From contig CAJWYM010000020.1 in assembly GCA_913049555.1 (NCBI GenBank), forward strand, positions 1 to 44,948: 44,948 bases of DNA, given 5' to 3'. Source of the DNA: an uncultured Opitutia bacterium. Its GTDB lineage: Bacteria > Verrucomicrobiota > Verrucomicrobiia > Opitutales > CAJWYM01. The translations under genes were made by a program, and so were the position numbers. The notes beneath the pieces are model-generated. The model ran no database searches, had not been told where the DNA came from, and was given only the letters and a program-made list of their open reading frames with translations. Positions 26,456 through 35,825 of this stretch are shown piece after piece (positions within the stretch are counted from its first letter, which is position 1; every line of letters starts with the position of its first letter).

Positions 26456-26484
26456 TTGACTATCTAATAATGTGCATTTATGAG
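26456..26484 (+). promoter_or_regulatory. Possible sigma-70 promoter for sdhCAB-thrH
   Basis: TTGACT (26456-26461) and TATGAG (26479-26484) are separated by 17 nt. The -35 is good and the -10 moderate. It lies about 65 nt upstream of the sdhC start. Purely a pattern match. Confidence 0.35.
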
Positions 26485-26549
26485 CTGTGGTTTGTTGAAT
26501 TTATAATAAATTCCTTGTTTAGTACGTATATCTATCACCCATCTGGATT

Positions 26550-27344
26550 ATGAGTTCAAAAAGCTGTATTTGTATATCTTCTCTACAAAAGAAGTTTCTA
26601 ATGGCAATCACCGGAGTACTTTTGTTCGGTTTTGTTATTGTTCACATGCTAGGAAACTTGCAAGTCTTTCTCGGTCCAGATGCCATTAATCTTTACGCCT
26701 ACAAACTCCATTCTTTGCCTGCTTTTGTAATGTGGGGAGCTCGATTGTCTTTGCTCTTGATGGTTGGTGTTCATATTTTGATGGCTGTTAAGCTCACCAT
26801 TGAGAATAAAAAATCAAGGCCAAGGGAGTATGACAACGAAGGCACGGTCCAAGCCTCTTACTCTTCACGAACGATGCCCATGACCGGATTGATCGTCTTG
26901 TCTTTCATTATTTTTCATATTCTCCATTACACTTCTAGGGTTGTTCCTGGTATGGAATACGATGATAAAATTCCAAGTTATTCCCTAGAGTTTGAGGATG
27001 GTTCTGTGAAACAAGTTTTTGATGTGTATGCAATGATAGTCGAAGGCTTTTCAAATTATTTCGTTTCCTTCTTTTACATTCTTTCAATGGGTTTGTTGTG
27101 TATGCACTTATCTCACGGTCTTTCTAGTATGTTTCAAACCCTAGGTTTAAGAAATAAAGTGTGGCGACCGCGACTCAATAATGTAGCTCGTGCAACGGCT
27201 CTATTCATATTTATTGGTTTTGCTGCCATTCCTATAAGCGTTTTTTCTGGGGTTTTGCATCACAATGACAGCAACACTTACAGCTCTTTAAATTCAGTAA
27301 ACGATGTTCAAAATGATAATATAACAAGCGAAGGTACTCAATGA
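26550..27344 (+). CDS. sdhC: Succinate dehydrogenase cytochrome b558 subunit
   Basis: A 264-aa integral membrane protein with five hydrophobic segments: [18 protein letters not shown], the [20 protein letters not shown] region, [37 protein letters not shown] and [19 protein letters not shown]. Histidines in the first four (VHML, GVHIL, FHILH, MHLSH) are placed as the two-heme ligands of type-B SDH/FRD cytochromes. It anchors SdhA and SdhB and exchanges electrons with quinone. The C-terminal ~30 residues are a hydrophilic, Asn/Ser-rich tail. The sdhA ATG overlaps the sdhC stop by 4 nt (ATGA). Confidence 0.93.
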   Translation: MSSKSCICISSLQKKFLMAITGVLLFGFVIVHMLGNLQVFLGPDAINLYAYKLHSLPAFVMWGARLSLLLMVGVHILMAVKLTIENKKSRPREYDNEGTVQASYSSRTMPMTGLIVLSFIIFHILHYTSRVVPGMEYDDKIPSYSLEFEDGSVKQVFDVYAMIVEGFSNYFVSFFYILSMGLLCMHLSHGLSSMFQTLGLRNKVWRPRLNNVARATALFIFIGFAAIPISVFSGVLHHNDSNTYSSLNSVNDVQNDNITSEGTQ

Positions 27345-29257
27345 AACTCGACTCCAAAATTCCTGATGGTCCGATCTCAGATAAGTGGAAAAACCACAAA
27401 TTTGCGCTTAAATTAGTCAATCCAGCGAACAAGAGAAAATACAACATTATTGTAGTGGGTTCGGGTTTGGCGGGCGGGTCTTGTGCAGCCAGTCTCGGTG
27501 AGTTGGGTTACAACGTTCAGTGTTTTTGTTATCAAGACAGTGCTCGAAGGGCTCACTCAATAGCGGCTCAAGGAGGAATCAATTCGGCAAAGAATTATCA
27601 AAATGATGGGGACAGTGCCTATCGACTGTTTTATGATACCGTTAAAGGCGGAGATTTTCGCTCTCGCGAAGCCAATGTCCATCGTTTAGCGGAGGTCAGT
27701 GAAAACATCATTGACCAATGTGTTGCTCAAGGGGTTCCTTTTGCCAGAGAGTATGGTGGTTTGTTAGCAAATCGTTCTTTTGGAGGTGCTCAAGTCTCAA
27801 GAACTTTCTATGCGAGGGGTCAAACGGGCCAACAGTTATTATTGGGTGCTTATTCTTCGTTAAGTAAGCAAGTTTCTGTAGGAACTGTGAAAATGTATCC
27901 TAGGACTGAAATGTTGGATATTGTTAAAGAAAATGGCAGTGCTGTCGGAATCATTACTCGCGATTTAGTCACTGGCGAAATTAAAAGTTGGGCGGCTGAC
28001 TGCGTTGTTCTTGCTACTGGTGGCTATGGAACGGTTTTCAATTTATCTACCAATGCGATTGGTTGCAACGTAACTGCCACTTTTAAGGCTTACAAAAAAG
28101 GGGCTGGTTTTGCTAACCCTTGTTACACACAGATCCACCCCACTTGTATCCCACAGGAAGGGGAACACCAGTCCAAGTTGACACTTATGTCTGAATCTCT
28201 TCGAAATGATGGTCGTGTATGGGTTCCAAAGTTTAAAGAGGACGCCGACAAACATCCGAGTGAGATTGCAGAAGATCGAAGAGATTACTATTTGGAAAGA
28301 AAATATCCCAGTTTTGGTAATTTGGCTCCTCGTGATATTTCTAGTCGCTCGGCTAAAGAAGCTTGTGATGACGGTCGAGGTATTGGAACAACGGGTCTGG
28401 GAGTTTATCTGGATTTTGAGGATGCGATCAAGCGTTTGGGTGAGAGCGCCATTCGTGAGCGATATGGCAATCTTTTTGATATGTATGAGTGTATTACGGG
28501 TGAAAATGCTTACCAGCGTCCTATGAGAATCTACCCAGCAGTTCATTATACCATGGGTGGTCTTTGGGTGGACTACAACCTTATGACTACTATTGATGGT
28601 TGTTTCGCCCTTGGGGAAGCCAACTTTTCAGACCATGGTGCCAATCGCTTGGGAGCCAGTGCGCTTATGCAAGGTTTGTCTGATGGTTACTTTGTTTCTC
28701 CTTATACAATTAGCGGCTACCTGGCTGACAACGGTGTCAAAGACCCAGACCCAGAATCGGATGCTTTCAAACAAGCGGAGTCTGAGGTTAAGGAGAGAAT
28801 TTCTACTCTAATGAGTATCAAAGGAAAAAAATCGGCTCGCCACTTTCATGTCCAACTAGGTAAAATTATGTGGGAGTATTGTGGAATGGCTCGCAATGAG
28901 AAAGGCTTGAAAAAGGCATTGGATTTGATCCCTCAACTCAGAGAAGATTTTTATAAGGACTTATCGGTTCCTGGTTCTTCAGACAGCCTGAATAATGAAT
29001 TGGAAAGAGCGGGCCGAGTTGCTGATCATTTAGAATTTGGGGAGCTTTTGTGCCGAGACGCTCTTGAAAGAAGAGAATCTTGTGGCGGTCATTTTAGAGA
29101 GGAATACCAAACCGACGAAGGGGAGGCTCAACGGGACGACGAGAATTTTGCTCATGCTGCCGTTTGGGAATATAAAGGCAAAGACCAAGTTCCTGCTCGC
29201 CATCAAGAAGAGCTTCAGTTTGACAACGTGAAATTGGCTGTTCGAAGCTATAAATAA
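27341..29257 (+). CDS. sdhA: Succinate dehydrogenase flavoprotein subunit
   Basis: A 638-aa FAD protein. Dinucleotide-binding GSGLAGGS (40-47), the covalent flavin histidine H72 in [13 protein letters not shown], the substrate-site block QIHPTCIPQ and the [11 protein letters not shown] segment near the succinate-binding region are present. It oxidises succinate to fumarate in the TCA cycle (or runs in reverse) and passes electrons to SdhB. It is full length for the type-B (Bacteroidota/epsilon/Verrucomicrobia-like) group. sdhB begins 3 nt after its stop, so all three subunits are coupled. Confidence 0.97.
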   Translation: MKLDSKIPDGPISDKWKNHKFALKLVNPANKRKYNIIVVGSGLAGGSCAASLGELGYNVQCFCYQDSARRAHSIAAQGGINSAKNYQNDGDSAYRLFYDTVKGGDFRSREANVHRLAEVSENIIDQCVAQGVPFAREYGGLLANRSFGGAQVSRTFYARGQTGQQLLLGAYSSLSKQVSVGTVKMYPRTEMLDIVKENGSAVGIITRDLVTGEIKSWAADCVVLATGGYGTVFNLSTNAIGCNVTATFKAYKKGAGFANPCYTQIHPTCIPQEGEHQSKLTLMSESLRNDGRVWVPKFKEDADKHPSEIAEDRRDYYLERKYPSFGNLAPRDISSRSAKEACDDGRGIGTTGLGVYLDFEDAIKRLGESAIRERYGNLFDMYECITGENAYQRPMRIYPAVHYTMGGLWVDYNLMTTIDGCFALGEANFSDHGANRLGASALMQGLSDGYFVSPYTISGYLADNGVKDPDPESDAFKQAESEVKERISTLMSIKGKKSARHFHVQLGKIMWEYCGMARNEKGLKKALDLIPQLREDFYKDLSVPGSSDSLNNELERAGRVADHLEFGELLCRDALERRESCGGHFREEYQTDEGEAQRDDENFAHAAVWEYKGKDQVPARHQEELQFDNVKLAVRSYK

Positions 29258-29260
29258 ACC

Positions 29261-30022
29261 ATGAAATTGAAACTAAGAATATGGCGACAGGAGTCCTCTG
29301 GTTGCAAAGGGCGAATGGTTGAGTATGAAGTAGACAACATTTCCGAAAATTCATCTTTTCTTGAGATGATGGATTTACTCAACGAAGATTTGGTGAGTGA
29401 AGGCAAGGAGGCGGTTGCATTCGATCATGATTGTCGCGAGGGGATTTGTGGGAGTTGTTCCTTAACCATCAATGGGATTCCTCATGGTCCCCAAAAAGCT
29501 ACCACTGCTTGTCAATTGCACATGCGTCATTTTGATGATGGACAAACTATATCCATTGAACCTTGGAATGCTCGACCTTTTCCAGTGATTAAGGATCTTG
29601 TGGTCAATCGATCTGCTTTTGATAAGATTATCCAATCTGGAGGATATATTTCTGTGCGAGCAGGGAGTGCTCAGGATGCAAATGCAATCCCAATTCCCAA
29701 ACAAGACGCTGATTTTGCTATGGATGCAGCGGCTTGCATCGGGTGTGGGGCTTGTGTTGCTGCTTGTAAAAACGCATCTGCGATGCTTTTTACATCTGCC
29801 AAGGTCTCTCAACTCAATACTTTACCTCAGGGCAAGCCAGAAAAAGATCGTAGGGTTTTAAATATGGTAAAAACAATGGATCAGGCTGGTTTTGGAAATT
29901 GCACCAATTATGGAGAGTGCGAAGCAGTTTGCCCGAAGGAAATCTCTTTAGATATGATTGCTAAAATGAATCGCGATTATGCAGTTGCATCTGTAAAGAA
30001 TTTCTTTGGTACTGTTGCTTGA
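29261..30022 (+). CDS. sdhB: Succinate dehydrogenase iron-sulfur subunit
   Basis: A 253-aa electron-transfer subunit with three clusters visible: 2Fe-2S ligands C58, C63, C66 and C84; 4Fe-4S motif C159-x2-C162-x2-C165 with C169; and a third set C214, C220, C224 for the 3Fe-4S centre. It links the flavin in SdhA to the heme/quinone site in SdhC. The stop TGA overlaps the next ATG (TGATG), joining it to thrH. Confidence 0.96.
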   Translation: MKLKLRIWRQESSGCKGRMVEYEVDNISENSSFLEMMDLLNEDLVSEGKEAVAFDHDCREGICGSCSLTINGIPHGPQKATTACQLHMRHFDDGQTISIEPWNARPFPVIKDLVVNRSAFDKIIQSGGYISVRAGSAQDANAIPIPKQDADFAMDAAACIGCGACVAACKNASAMLFTSAKVSQLNTLPQGKPEKDRRVLNMVKTMDQAGFGNCTNYGECEAVCPKEISLDMIAKMNRDYAVASVKNFFGTVA

Positions 30023-30624
30023 TGAATTTTTTATGTTTAGACCTAGAGGGTGTCCTCATCCCAGAAATTTGGATTGCTTTTGCTGAAAAAACAGGCCTTG
30101 AGAGCTTGAAAAGAACCACTCGTGATGAGCCAGATTATGACAGGCTCATGCAATATCGTTTGGATATTCTGGATGAGAATGGTTTTACTCTTTCTCAGAT
30201 TCATGATGTCATCGACAGTTTGGATCCGCTTCCGGGGGCTCAAGAATTTGTCGAGTGGGCAAAAAGTGAAAGTCGCTTAGTGATCCTTTCGGATACCTTT
30301 CAAGAGTTTGCAGGCCCTTTAATGGCAAAGTTGGGATACCCAACTTTATTTTGTCACAACCTTGAGGTCGATAGCAAGGATCGCATCACAGGTTATCAAT
30401 TGCGATTGAAAGATCATAAGAAGAAGGCTGTTGAGGCTTTTCAGGCTTTGAACTTTGAGGTTTGTGCCGCCGGTGATTCCTACAATGATCTGAGCATGTT
30501 AAAAACTGCGAACAGTGGAATCTTCTTTATGCCTCCAGATTCTATTGTGGAAGAAAATCCTGAAATTCCTGTTGCCAGAACGCATCCTGAACTCCGAGAG
30601 ATTTTAACAAGTATTTGGAAGTAG
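30022..30624 (+). CDS. thrH: ThrH, phosphoserine phosphatase / homoserine phosphotransferase
   Basis: A 200-aa HAD-family phosphatase. The nucleophile motif is CLDLEGVLIPE (D7), with LSDTFQEF near 91-98 (motif II), a lysine in the DHKKKAVEAF region, and GDSYNDLSML near 153-162 for magnesium. This pattern (DLEG in place of DxDGT) is typical of ThrH, described in Pseudomonas as bifunctional for phosphoserine and homoserine. The start ATG overlaps the sdhB stop, so it is translated with the sdh operon, an unusual neighbour. A terminator lies about 230 nt downstream. Confidence 0.88.
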   Translation: MNFLCLDLEGVLIPEIWIAFAEKTGLESLKRTTRDEPDYDRLMQYRLDILDENGFTLSQIHDVIDSLDPLPGAQEFVEWAKSESRLVILSDTFQEFAGPLMAKLGYPTLFCHNLEVDSKDRITGYQLRLKDHKKKAVEAFQALNFEVCAAGDSYNDLSMLKTANSGIFFMPPDSIVEENPEIPVARTHPELREILTSIWK

Positions 30625-30850
30625 TATTTTTTAGTATTTTACAACGACTCTATCGATTGGGCTAAAAGCTCTCTCTAACAATTCTCCAACTCATCTTCCA
30701 TATTCAAGATGGCTTGTAAGTTTTCTTGTAATTTTTTAATACTATTAAGAGTGTCCGTTTTTGTTCATTCTATAAGTCACTGGTCTGAACGCAGAATTCC
30801 TTACTAGCACTTTGATTTCAAACTTCAAAGATTGGGCTTCAATAAATTAT

Positions 30851-30891
30851 AAAAACCTGTATGGAACCAAATGGTTCCATTTCAGGTTTTT
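30851..30891. terminator. Bidirectional terminator (thrH / exported protein gene)
   Basis: AAAAACCTG and ATGGAACC pair with GGTTCCAT and CAGGTTTTT; the arms are separated by a 4-nt loop and a small internal bulge. T-runs stand at both ends, so it serves the sdh-thrH operon (+) and the leftward gene ending at 30915. The 226 nt between thrH and this hairpin show no gene. Confidence 0.9.
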
Positions 30892-30914
30892 GAATGGATC
30901 TCACAAACAGAAAA

Positions 30915-31448
30915 TTATAGCAGCTGGATACTTTCAATCGTTTTAATTTCATTATTTTTTACTGTTCCAACAATTTCTACTTTTTTCCAAGAGTAGGATT
31001 TAATAGGCTCTTTGAGGCTGTTGATAGCTGGCCAACTCAATTTGATTTTAAATCCGGAAAGAGTTTCGAGGTACCAGTTATATTTACCTCCATCATTTTT
31101 ACCTTTTACTTTTCCTAGCAATGGACTTCCCTCAGGCAAAGATGTTAAATTTACAGATCTTATCCAATCGAGCGTGTTAATAATTTCAGTTTGATCGACC
31201 GTGGAGATTTGAGCTGAGAGGATTACTTCCTTGTTTAGGTTTTCTTTGAAAGTTTCTTTGAAATGTTGAAAGCCGTTCCATTTATATTCATAAGTTTTAC
31301 CCTCCTTACTTTCTAGGAAGTAGATGAAATTCCCGTTCATAGTTTTACCAGTAAGTTTCCCTGAAATTATTTGAGAGGCATTCATTGACAACGAGATACA
31401 ACTAAGTAACAAGAAAGACAGTAATTTGATTGATTTATTTATTTTCAT
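30915..31448 (-). CDS. Exported protein with two similar halves, unknown
   Basis: A 177-aa protein with a Sec signal peptide (basic KINKSIK, then hydrophobic LLSFLLLSCISLSMNA, likely cleaved near residue 25). ATG 31448 is preferred to a TTG three codons upstream. The mature part contains two related ~65-residue units: GKLTGKTMNGNFIYFLESKEG... and GKVKGKNDGGKYNWYLETLSG..., each followed by a W/F-x-lysine-rich strand and a KEVIL/KKVEIVG strand. This suggests a duplicated small beta-barrel (OB/SH3-like) domain. I do not recognise the family. A terminator closes the gene; the cysC gene lies on the other side of a long spacer. Confidence 0.72.
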   Translation of the reverse strand: MKINKSIKLLSFLLLSCISLSMNASQIISGKLTGKTMNGNFIYFLESKEGKTYEYKWNGFQHFKETFKENLNKEVILSAQISTVDQTEIINTLDWIRSVNLTSLPEGSPLLGKVKGKNDGGKYNWYLETLSGFKIKLSWPAINSLKEPIKSYSWKKVEIVGTVKNNEIKTIESIQLL

Positions 31449-31941
31449 ATTTAACAAGATTCATTTTAGATAAATTAAAGTTTTAAAATTAGATTTTTAT
31501 ATGAACCGTTATCATTAGGACGTATTGAAATCTTGTAAGGTTAACAAAAATTTAAAAATTTTTGAGAATTTATTTTTATTGTGTCCATCTACATTAAATC
31601 TACAAGCTGTAGGGGAAGGATTCTTAAAATTTAGATTCGCTCCCATCATTTTTGAATCTCATTTTCTATTGCATCCATCGGGTTGAATTCTTTCCAACCA
31701 TGTATGTTCCTTTGCCCATTAATTATTTTCTGTAAGAAAGATTTTTGAAATGAATTGAATCAGTAGATGCTTCAAATATAAAACAGATGCTGATTGATGG
31801 ACGAGTTTCAGTCATAAATCTAATTAGAGCTTCATCCATCTCTTTTAGGATTCTCATTTTTACTCTTTAAATTTAGCTTGAGATAAAACGAAAGTTTGGC
31901 ATATTCAGAATCTTTTAACTTTAAATATTGAATAAGAGGTA
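31449..31941. other. Long AT-rich spacer upstream of cysC
   Basis: About 490 nt without a supported gene. It must hold the divergent promoters for the exported protein and the cysC operon. A near-perfect A/T palindrome (CAAAAATTT-AA-AAATTTTTG, 31545-31564) is the only clear repeat. No known cysteine or SAM-responsive riboswitch was recognised by eye. Confidence 0.4.
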
Positions 31942-32541
31942 ATGAGTGCAGACAACCTATATACGGTTTTTGATCGTATGATGTCCCGAGAGGAGAAAGA
32001 GACTGTTTTAAAACAAAAATCGCATGTATTTTGGTTTTATGGTCTTTCTGGTTCCGGCAAAAGCACTTTAGCAATTAAATTGGAGCGCTTCATAAGTTCG
32101 AATGAGAAACATTGTGTTCTCTTAGATGGAGACAATATTCGTTCTGGTTTGAACAACAATCTTGGTTTTTCAGAGGAGGATCGCGCTGAAAATATCAGAA
32201 GAATTTCAGAAGTTACTAAGTTGTTTTTAAACAACGGGACTATTGCCTTAGCCTCTTTTATTACACCCTTCAATCATTTGAGAGAAACTGCCAAAAAGAT
32301 TGTTGGCGATCAAGACCTTTCATTGATCTATGTGAAAGCAAGTTTTGAAGAATGTGCTCAAAGAGATGTCAAAGGGTTGTATGGAAAAGCTAAGGCGGGA
32401 AAAGTGAAAAATTTTACCGGACAGCAATCTGCATTTGAGGAACCTTCCAGCTCGGATCTTGTTTTGGACACTGAAAAAGAAACTGAAGAGGAATCCTTTA
32501 ACAAGTTACTTCAGTATATGAAAGCTAAGATTGCTTTTTAA
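31942..32541 (+). CDS. cysC: Adenylylsulfate kinase
   Basis: A 199-aa stand-alone APS kinase that makes PAPS from APS and ATP. Walker A is GLSGSGKS (34-41); DGDNIRSGL near 60-68 and the IRRISEVTKLF helix are the APS-binding family marks; FITPF near 111-115 and the KGLYGKAKAGKVKNFTG lid follow. A ~25-residue N-terminal extension precedes the kinase core. It begins the sulfate-activation operon; cysD follows 17 nt later. No reductase gene (cysH/cysI) is present in this window. Confidence 0.94.
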   Translation: MSADNLYTVFDRMMSREEKETVLKQKSHVFWFYGLSGSGKSTLAIKLERFISSNEKHCVLLDGDNIRSGLNNNLGFSEEDRAENIRRISEVTKLFLNNGTIALASFITPFNHLRETAKKIVGDQDLSLIYVKASFEECAQRDVKGLYGKAKAGKVKNFTGQQSAFEEPSSSDLVLDTEKETEEESFNKLLQYMKAKIAF

Positions 32542-32558
32542 TTTATTATTTTGGAAAT

Positions 32559-33464
32559 ATGAAACAATACACAATCACCCATATCCGCCAACTTGAAGCT
32601 GAGTCTATTTTCATTATGAGAGAGACCGCGGCACAATTTGAGAAACCTGTTCTTATGTTTTCTGGGGGCAAAGATTCCATCGTGATGGTTCACCTTGCAA
32701 TGAAAGCTTTCCATCCAGCGAAGATCCCTTTCCCTTTGTTGCATGTTGACACAGGTCATAACTTTGAGGAGACGATCGAATATCGGGATCAATTAGTCCA
32801 GAAAACGGGGGCAGAATTGATTGTTGGTTCTGTTCAAAAATCGATTGACGAAGGACGCGCTATTGAAGAAACGGGTCTCAATGCATCTCGGAATGCGCTG
32901 CAAACGATTACGCTTTTAGACAGCCTAGAGACTCATAAGTTTGACGCAGCCCTTGGGGGAGCAAGAAGAGATGAAGAAAAAGCTCGCGCAAAAGAGCGTT
33001 TTTTCTCGCATCGCAATGAGTTTGGTGAGTGGGATCCCAAAAATCAACGTCCAGAGCTTTGGAATATTTTTAACGGCAGCAAAAATCATGGGGAACATTT
33101 CCGAGTTTTTCCAATTAGTAATTGGACTGAGATGGATATTTGGCAGTACATACGAATGGAAAATATTGAGATGCCGAGTCTTTATTTCACCCATCGTCGC
33201 AAAGTGATTGAGAGAAATGGAACTCTTCTAGCATTGACTGACTTTATACAACCTCAAGCTGGAGAAAAAGTACAAGAGCTAGATGTCCGGTTTAGAACCA
33301 TAGGGGATGCCACTTGCACAGGGGCTGTTTTATCAAAAGCATCTGATATGGATGATATCATTGGAGAAGTTGCTGCTGCTCGCCAAACAGAGCGTGGAAC
33401 TCGAGCCGATGACAAACGCTCAGAATCAGCGATGGAAGATCGCAAAAAAGCAGGATATTTTTAA
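32559..33464 (+). CDS. cysD: Sulfate adenylyltransferase subunit 2
   Basis: A 301-aa N-type ATP pyrophosphatase with the PP-loop SGGKDS (35-40), plus GGARRDEEKARAKERFFS near 138-155 and WTEMDIWQYI near 189-198. It forms APS and pyrophosphate from ATP and sulfate, driven by the CysN GTPase. Length and motifs match the family. cysN begins 52 nt after its stop. Confidence 0.97.
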   Translation: MKQYTITHIRQLEAESIFIMRETAAQFEKPVLMFSGGKDSIVMVHLAMKAFHPAKIPFPLLHVDTGHNFEETIEYRDQLVQKTGAELIVGSVQKSIDEGRAIEETGLNASRNALQTITLLDSLETHKFDAALGGARRDEEKARAKERFFSHRNEFGEWDPKNQRPELWNIFNGSKNHGEHFRVFPISNWTEMDIWQYIRMENIEMPSLYFTHRRKVIERNGTLLALTDFIQPQAGEKVQELDVRFRTIGDATCTGAVLSKASDMDDIIGEVAAARQTERGTRADDKRSESAMEDRKKAGYF

Positions 33465-33516
33465 TCGGTAAGAACTAAAGCCAAACCAAACTGAGAAACA
33501 CAAAAATAAAGAAAAA

Positions 33517-34800
33517 ATGAGTTCTGAAACCGAAAAAGGATATTTGAATATGGACTTGCTTCGTTTTACAACAGCGGGAAGTGTAGACGATGGCAAAAGT
33601 ACATTGATTGGTAGATTGCTGTATGACAGCAAAGGAATCTTCGAAGACCAATTAGAAGCGATTGAAAAATCGAGCAAACAGAGGGGAGATGAGAATGTAA
33701 ATCTGGCTCTTTTAACAGACGGTTTGAAGTCTGAGAGAGAACAGGGAATCACGATCGATGTTGCCTATCGTTATTTTGCAACTCCAAAAAGAAAGTTTAT
33801 CATAGCGGATACCCCTGGACATATTCAGTATACGCGCAATATGGTCACGGGAGCCTCCACTGCCAATCTTGCAATTATTTTAGTGGATGCTAGAAATGGG
33901 GTTGTCGAGCAAACCTGCCGCCATTCCTTTATAGCAAATCTTCTTCGTATACAGCACGTAGTGGTTGCTGTCAACAAGATGGATCTTGTTGATTTTAAAG
34001 AAGAAGCTTATGAGAAAATCAAGAAAGATTTTTCAGATTTTGCCTCTCGTTTGGACAATATTATTGATGTTACATTTATACCTATCAGTGCCTTAAAAGG
34101 GGACAATGTTGTTAAAAAATCGGAACAAATGGACTGGTATGCTGGCCCCTCTTTGCTTTACCATCTAGAGACTGTTTATATAGGATCCGATGCCAATCAT
34201 GTGGATGCTCGTTTTCCTGTGCAGTGGGTGATTCGACCTCATTCCGATGAATATCATGATTTTCGAGGATATGCAGGACGGGTTGCCGGGGGTGTATTCA
34301 AACCTGGAGATGAGGTTACGGTTCAGCCATCTGGTTTTTCTTCAAAAATCAAAGCCATCCATTCCATGGATGATCCGGATGTCAAAGAAGCCTACTATCC
34401 AATGTCGGTATCTATCACTTTGGAAGATGAAATTGATATTGGTCGTGGGGATATGATTGTGAAGCAGAACAACCCACCAAAGGTTGAGCAGGATCTTGAA
34501 GCGATGATTTGTTGGTTTTCTCGTGAGAAGTCCCTCCAAGAACGAGGCAAGTATTACATCCGACAGACATCAAGAAGTACAAAAGCAATGGTCAAGCAAA
34601 TTTGTTACAAGGTAAATATCAATACACTCCATAAAGTAGAAGATGATTTGGATGTTAAGTTGAATGATATTGCTCGTATTAAATTAAGAACGGCCAGCCC
34701 GGTCATCTATGACAGTTACCGCAGAAACCGTAATACAGGGAGTTTTGTCCTTGTAGATGAACAGACCAATCAGACCGTCGCTGCGGGAATGATTTTGTAA
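33517..34800 (+). CDS. cysN: Sulfate adenylyltransferase subunit 1 (GTPase)
   Basis: A 427-aa EF-Tu-like GTPase. G1 is GSVDDGKS (21-28), G3 DTPGH, G4 NKMD, and beta-barrel domains follow to the end. GTP hydrolysis here drives sulfate activation by CysD. There is no fused CysC domain, in agreement with the separate cysC gene upstream. panD starts 9 nt after its stop. Confidence 0.96.
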   Translation: MSSETEKGYLNMDLLRFTTAGSVDDGKSTLIGRLLYDSKGIFEDQLEAIEKSSKQRGDENVNLALLTDGLKSEREQGITIDVAYRYFATPKRKFIIADTPGHIQYTRNMVTGASTANLAIILVDARNGVVEQTCRHSFIANLLRIQHVVVAVNKMDLVDFKEEAYEKIKKDFSDFASRLDNIIDVTFIPISALKGDNVVKKSEQMDWYAGPSLLYHLETVYIGSDANHVDARFPVQWVIRPHSDEYHDFRGYAGRVAGGVFKPGDEVTVQPSGFSSKIKAIHSMDDPDVKEAYYPMSVSITLEDEIDIGRGDMIVKQNNPPKVEQDLEAMICWFSREKSLQERGKYYIRQTSRSTKAMVKQICYKVNINTLHKVEDDLDVKLNDIARIKLRTASPVIYDSYRRNRNTGSFVLVDEQTNQTVAAGMIL

Positions 34801-34808
34801 TAGATTTC

Positions 34809-35171
34809 ATGCAACTTCATATTTTAAAAGCAAAAATTCTTCGCGCAACAGCCACGGATGCTCAACGTGATTACGAGGGAAGTTTAGCCATTGATTCCAA
34901 ATTTATGGAGAAAATTGGTTTGCTTCCTTATGAAAAAATCCTTGTGGGGAATATAACAAACGGGGAAAGATTTGAAACGTATGCAATCCCTGCTCCAGCA
35001 GATTCCTTGACTTTTTCTCTCAATGGTGCCGCTGCTCATAAAGGATCTAAAGGGGATTTGCTAGTAATTATGGTTTTTGCCCAAATGGATGAAGAAAAAG
35101 CCAAACATTGGCAGCCGAATGTTCTAGTATTGGGGGATGGTAATAGAACGATTGTCCGTCACGATCGTTGA
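34809..35171 (+). CDS. panD: Aspartate 1-decarboxylase
   Basis: A 120-aa proenzyme of the PanD family. The self-processing site YEGS is at 22-25; cleavage between G24 and S25 would create the pyruvoyl cofactor. Catalytic-pocket elements [10 protein letters not shown] and NGAAAHKG are present. It makes beta-alanine from aspartate for pantothenate and CoA. It is joined closely to cysN, an unusual operon partner; no other pan gene is in the window. Confidence 0.93.
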   Translation: MQLHILKAKILRATATDAQRDYEGSLAIDSKFMEKIGLLPYEKILVGNITNGERFETYAIPAPADSLTFSLNGAAAHKGSKGDLLVIMVFAQMDEEKAKHWQPNVLVLGDGNRTIVRHDR

Positions 35172-35612
35172 TCCTCCGTTCTCTCAAAGTATTTTGATTT
35201 CTCAAAATAAATACTCAATAGATCTTAATAGATGAATTCTATAAAAGGGTAAAATTTGGAGGTTCAAATTTTCTCACAGGGATAAAATTTAAATCTACAT
35301 TTAAATCGATGTTTTTCGAATCTGTTCTTAGATGTTGTAGATAGAACTTAGATTTTTACCAATAAATCACTCTTTAGTCTAAAAGATTGCTTGTAATTTC
35401 ATGTTAAAATTACAGATCTAAGATTTGAGTTCCTTAAAAATTTTATCAATCCGAATCCTTCAATCTGTAGGTTAATTTTCTACATTATAATTCATTCTTT
35501 TGATTCTAGATCCCTCTCCTTTTTTATTAAATTCAACTTGACTGAAAGAGCGATTAACGATTAATATTACCCTTTACACAACAGTTTTTACAAAAATTAA
35601 AATTTAAGAACC
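35172..35612. other. AT-rich spacer with inverted repeats before rpmF
   Basis: 441 nt with no supported gene. A bulged hairpin (AGTAT..TTTGA / TCAAA..ATACT) lies at about 35188-35211, just after panD. A perfect 8-bp inverted repeat (TGTAATTT / AAATTACA) lies at 35392-35414. The rpmF promoter is at its right end. Confidence 0.4.
35538..35567 (+). promoter_or_regulatory. Sigma-70-like promoter for rpmF-plsX-fabH
   Basis: TTGACT (35538-35543) and TAATAT (35562-35567) are separated by 18 nt, with the rpmF start codon about 45 nt downstream. This is one of the closest consensus matches in the window. Confidence 0.55.
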
Positions 35613-35792
35613 ATGGGACAGCCAAAACGTAAGCAGTCAAAACAAAGAAGCAGAAAACGTCGTGGAGCCAATCGCTTCTCGTTGCCAATCCTTGCTAAAG
35701 ATCCAACTGACGGAAGCACTTTTCGTCCTCACAGAGTGAATCCAGCAAATGGTATGTATCGGGGTCGACAGGTCCTGGACGTTGAACTCTAA
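35613..35792 (+). CDS. rpmF: 50S ribosomal protein L32
   Basis: A 59-aa very basic protein: MGQPKRKQSKQRSRKRRGAN, then a short core with PHRVNP and the terminal YRGRQVLDVEL. It is the L32 family in its zinc-free form (no cysteine pairs). The rpmF-plsX-fabH order is a widely conserved cluster that links ribosome and fatty-acid/phospholipid synthesis. It is too short for usual ORF cut-offs; the plsX start follows 33 nt after its stop. Confidence 0.95.
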   Translation: MGQPKRKQSKQRSRKRRGANRFSLPILAKDPTDGSTFRPHRVNPANGMYRGRQVLDVEL

Positions 35793-35825
35793 AATTTAAT
35801 AACAAAAAGTATAGATTCATTGATC

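Noticed and set aside
28043-28546. 167-aa open frame opposite sdhA
   Set aside because: A shadow of a highly conserved coding region with no protein-like features.
28745-28759. 15-base match to the 3' half of tRNA-Phe inside sdhA, a possible attachment-site copy
   Set aside because: It lies in a well-conserved coding stretch (DPDPESD) of sdhA, far from the island edge; chance similarity is simpler.
31458-31941. A riboswitch for the cysC operon
   Set aside because: No SAM, SAH or other known consensus could be traced by eye; only an A/T palindrome is seen.
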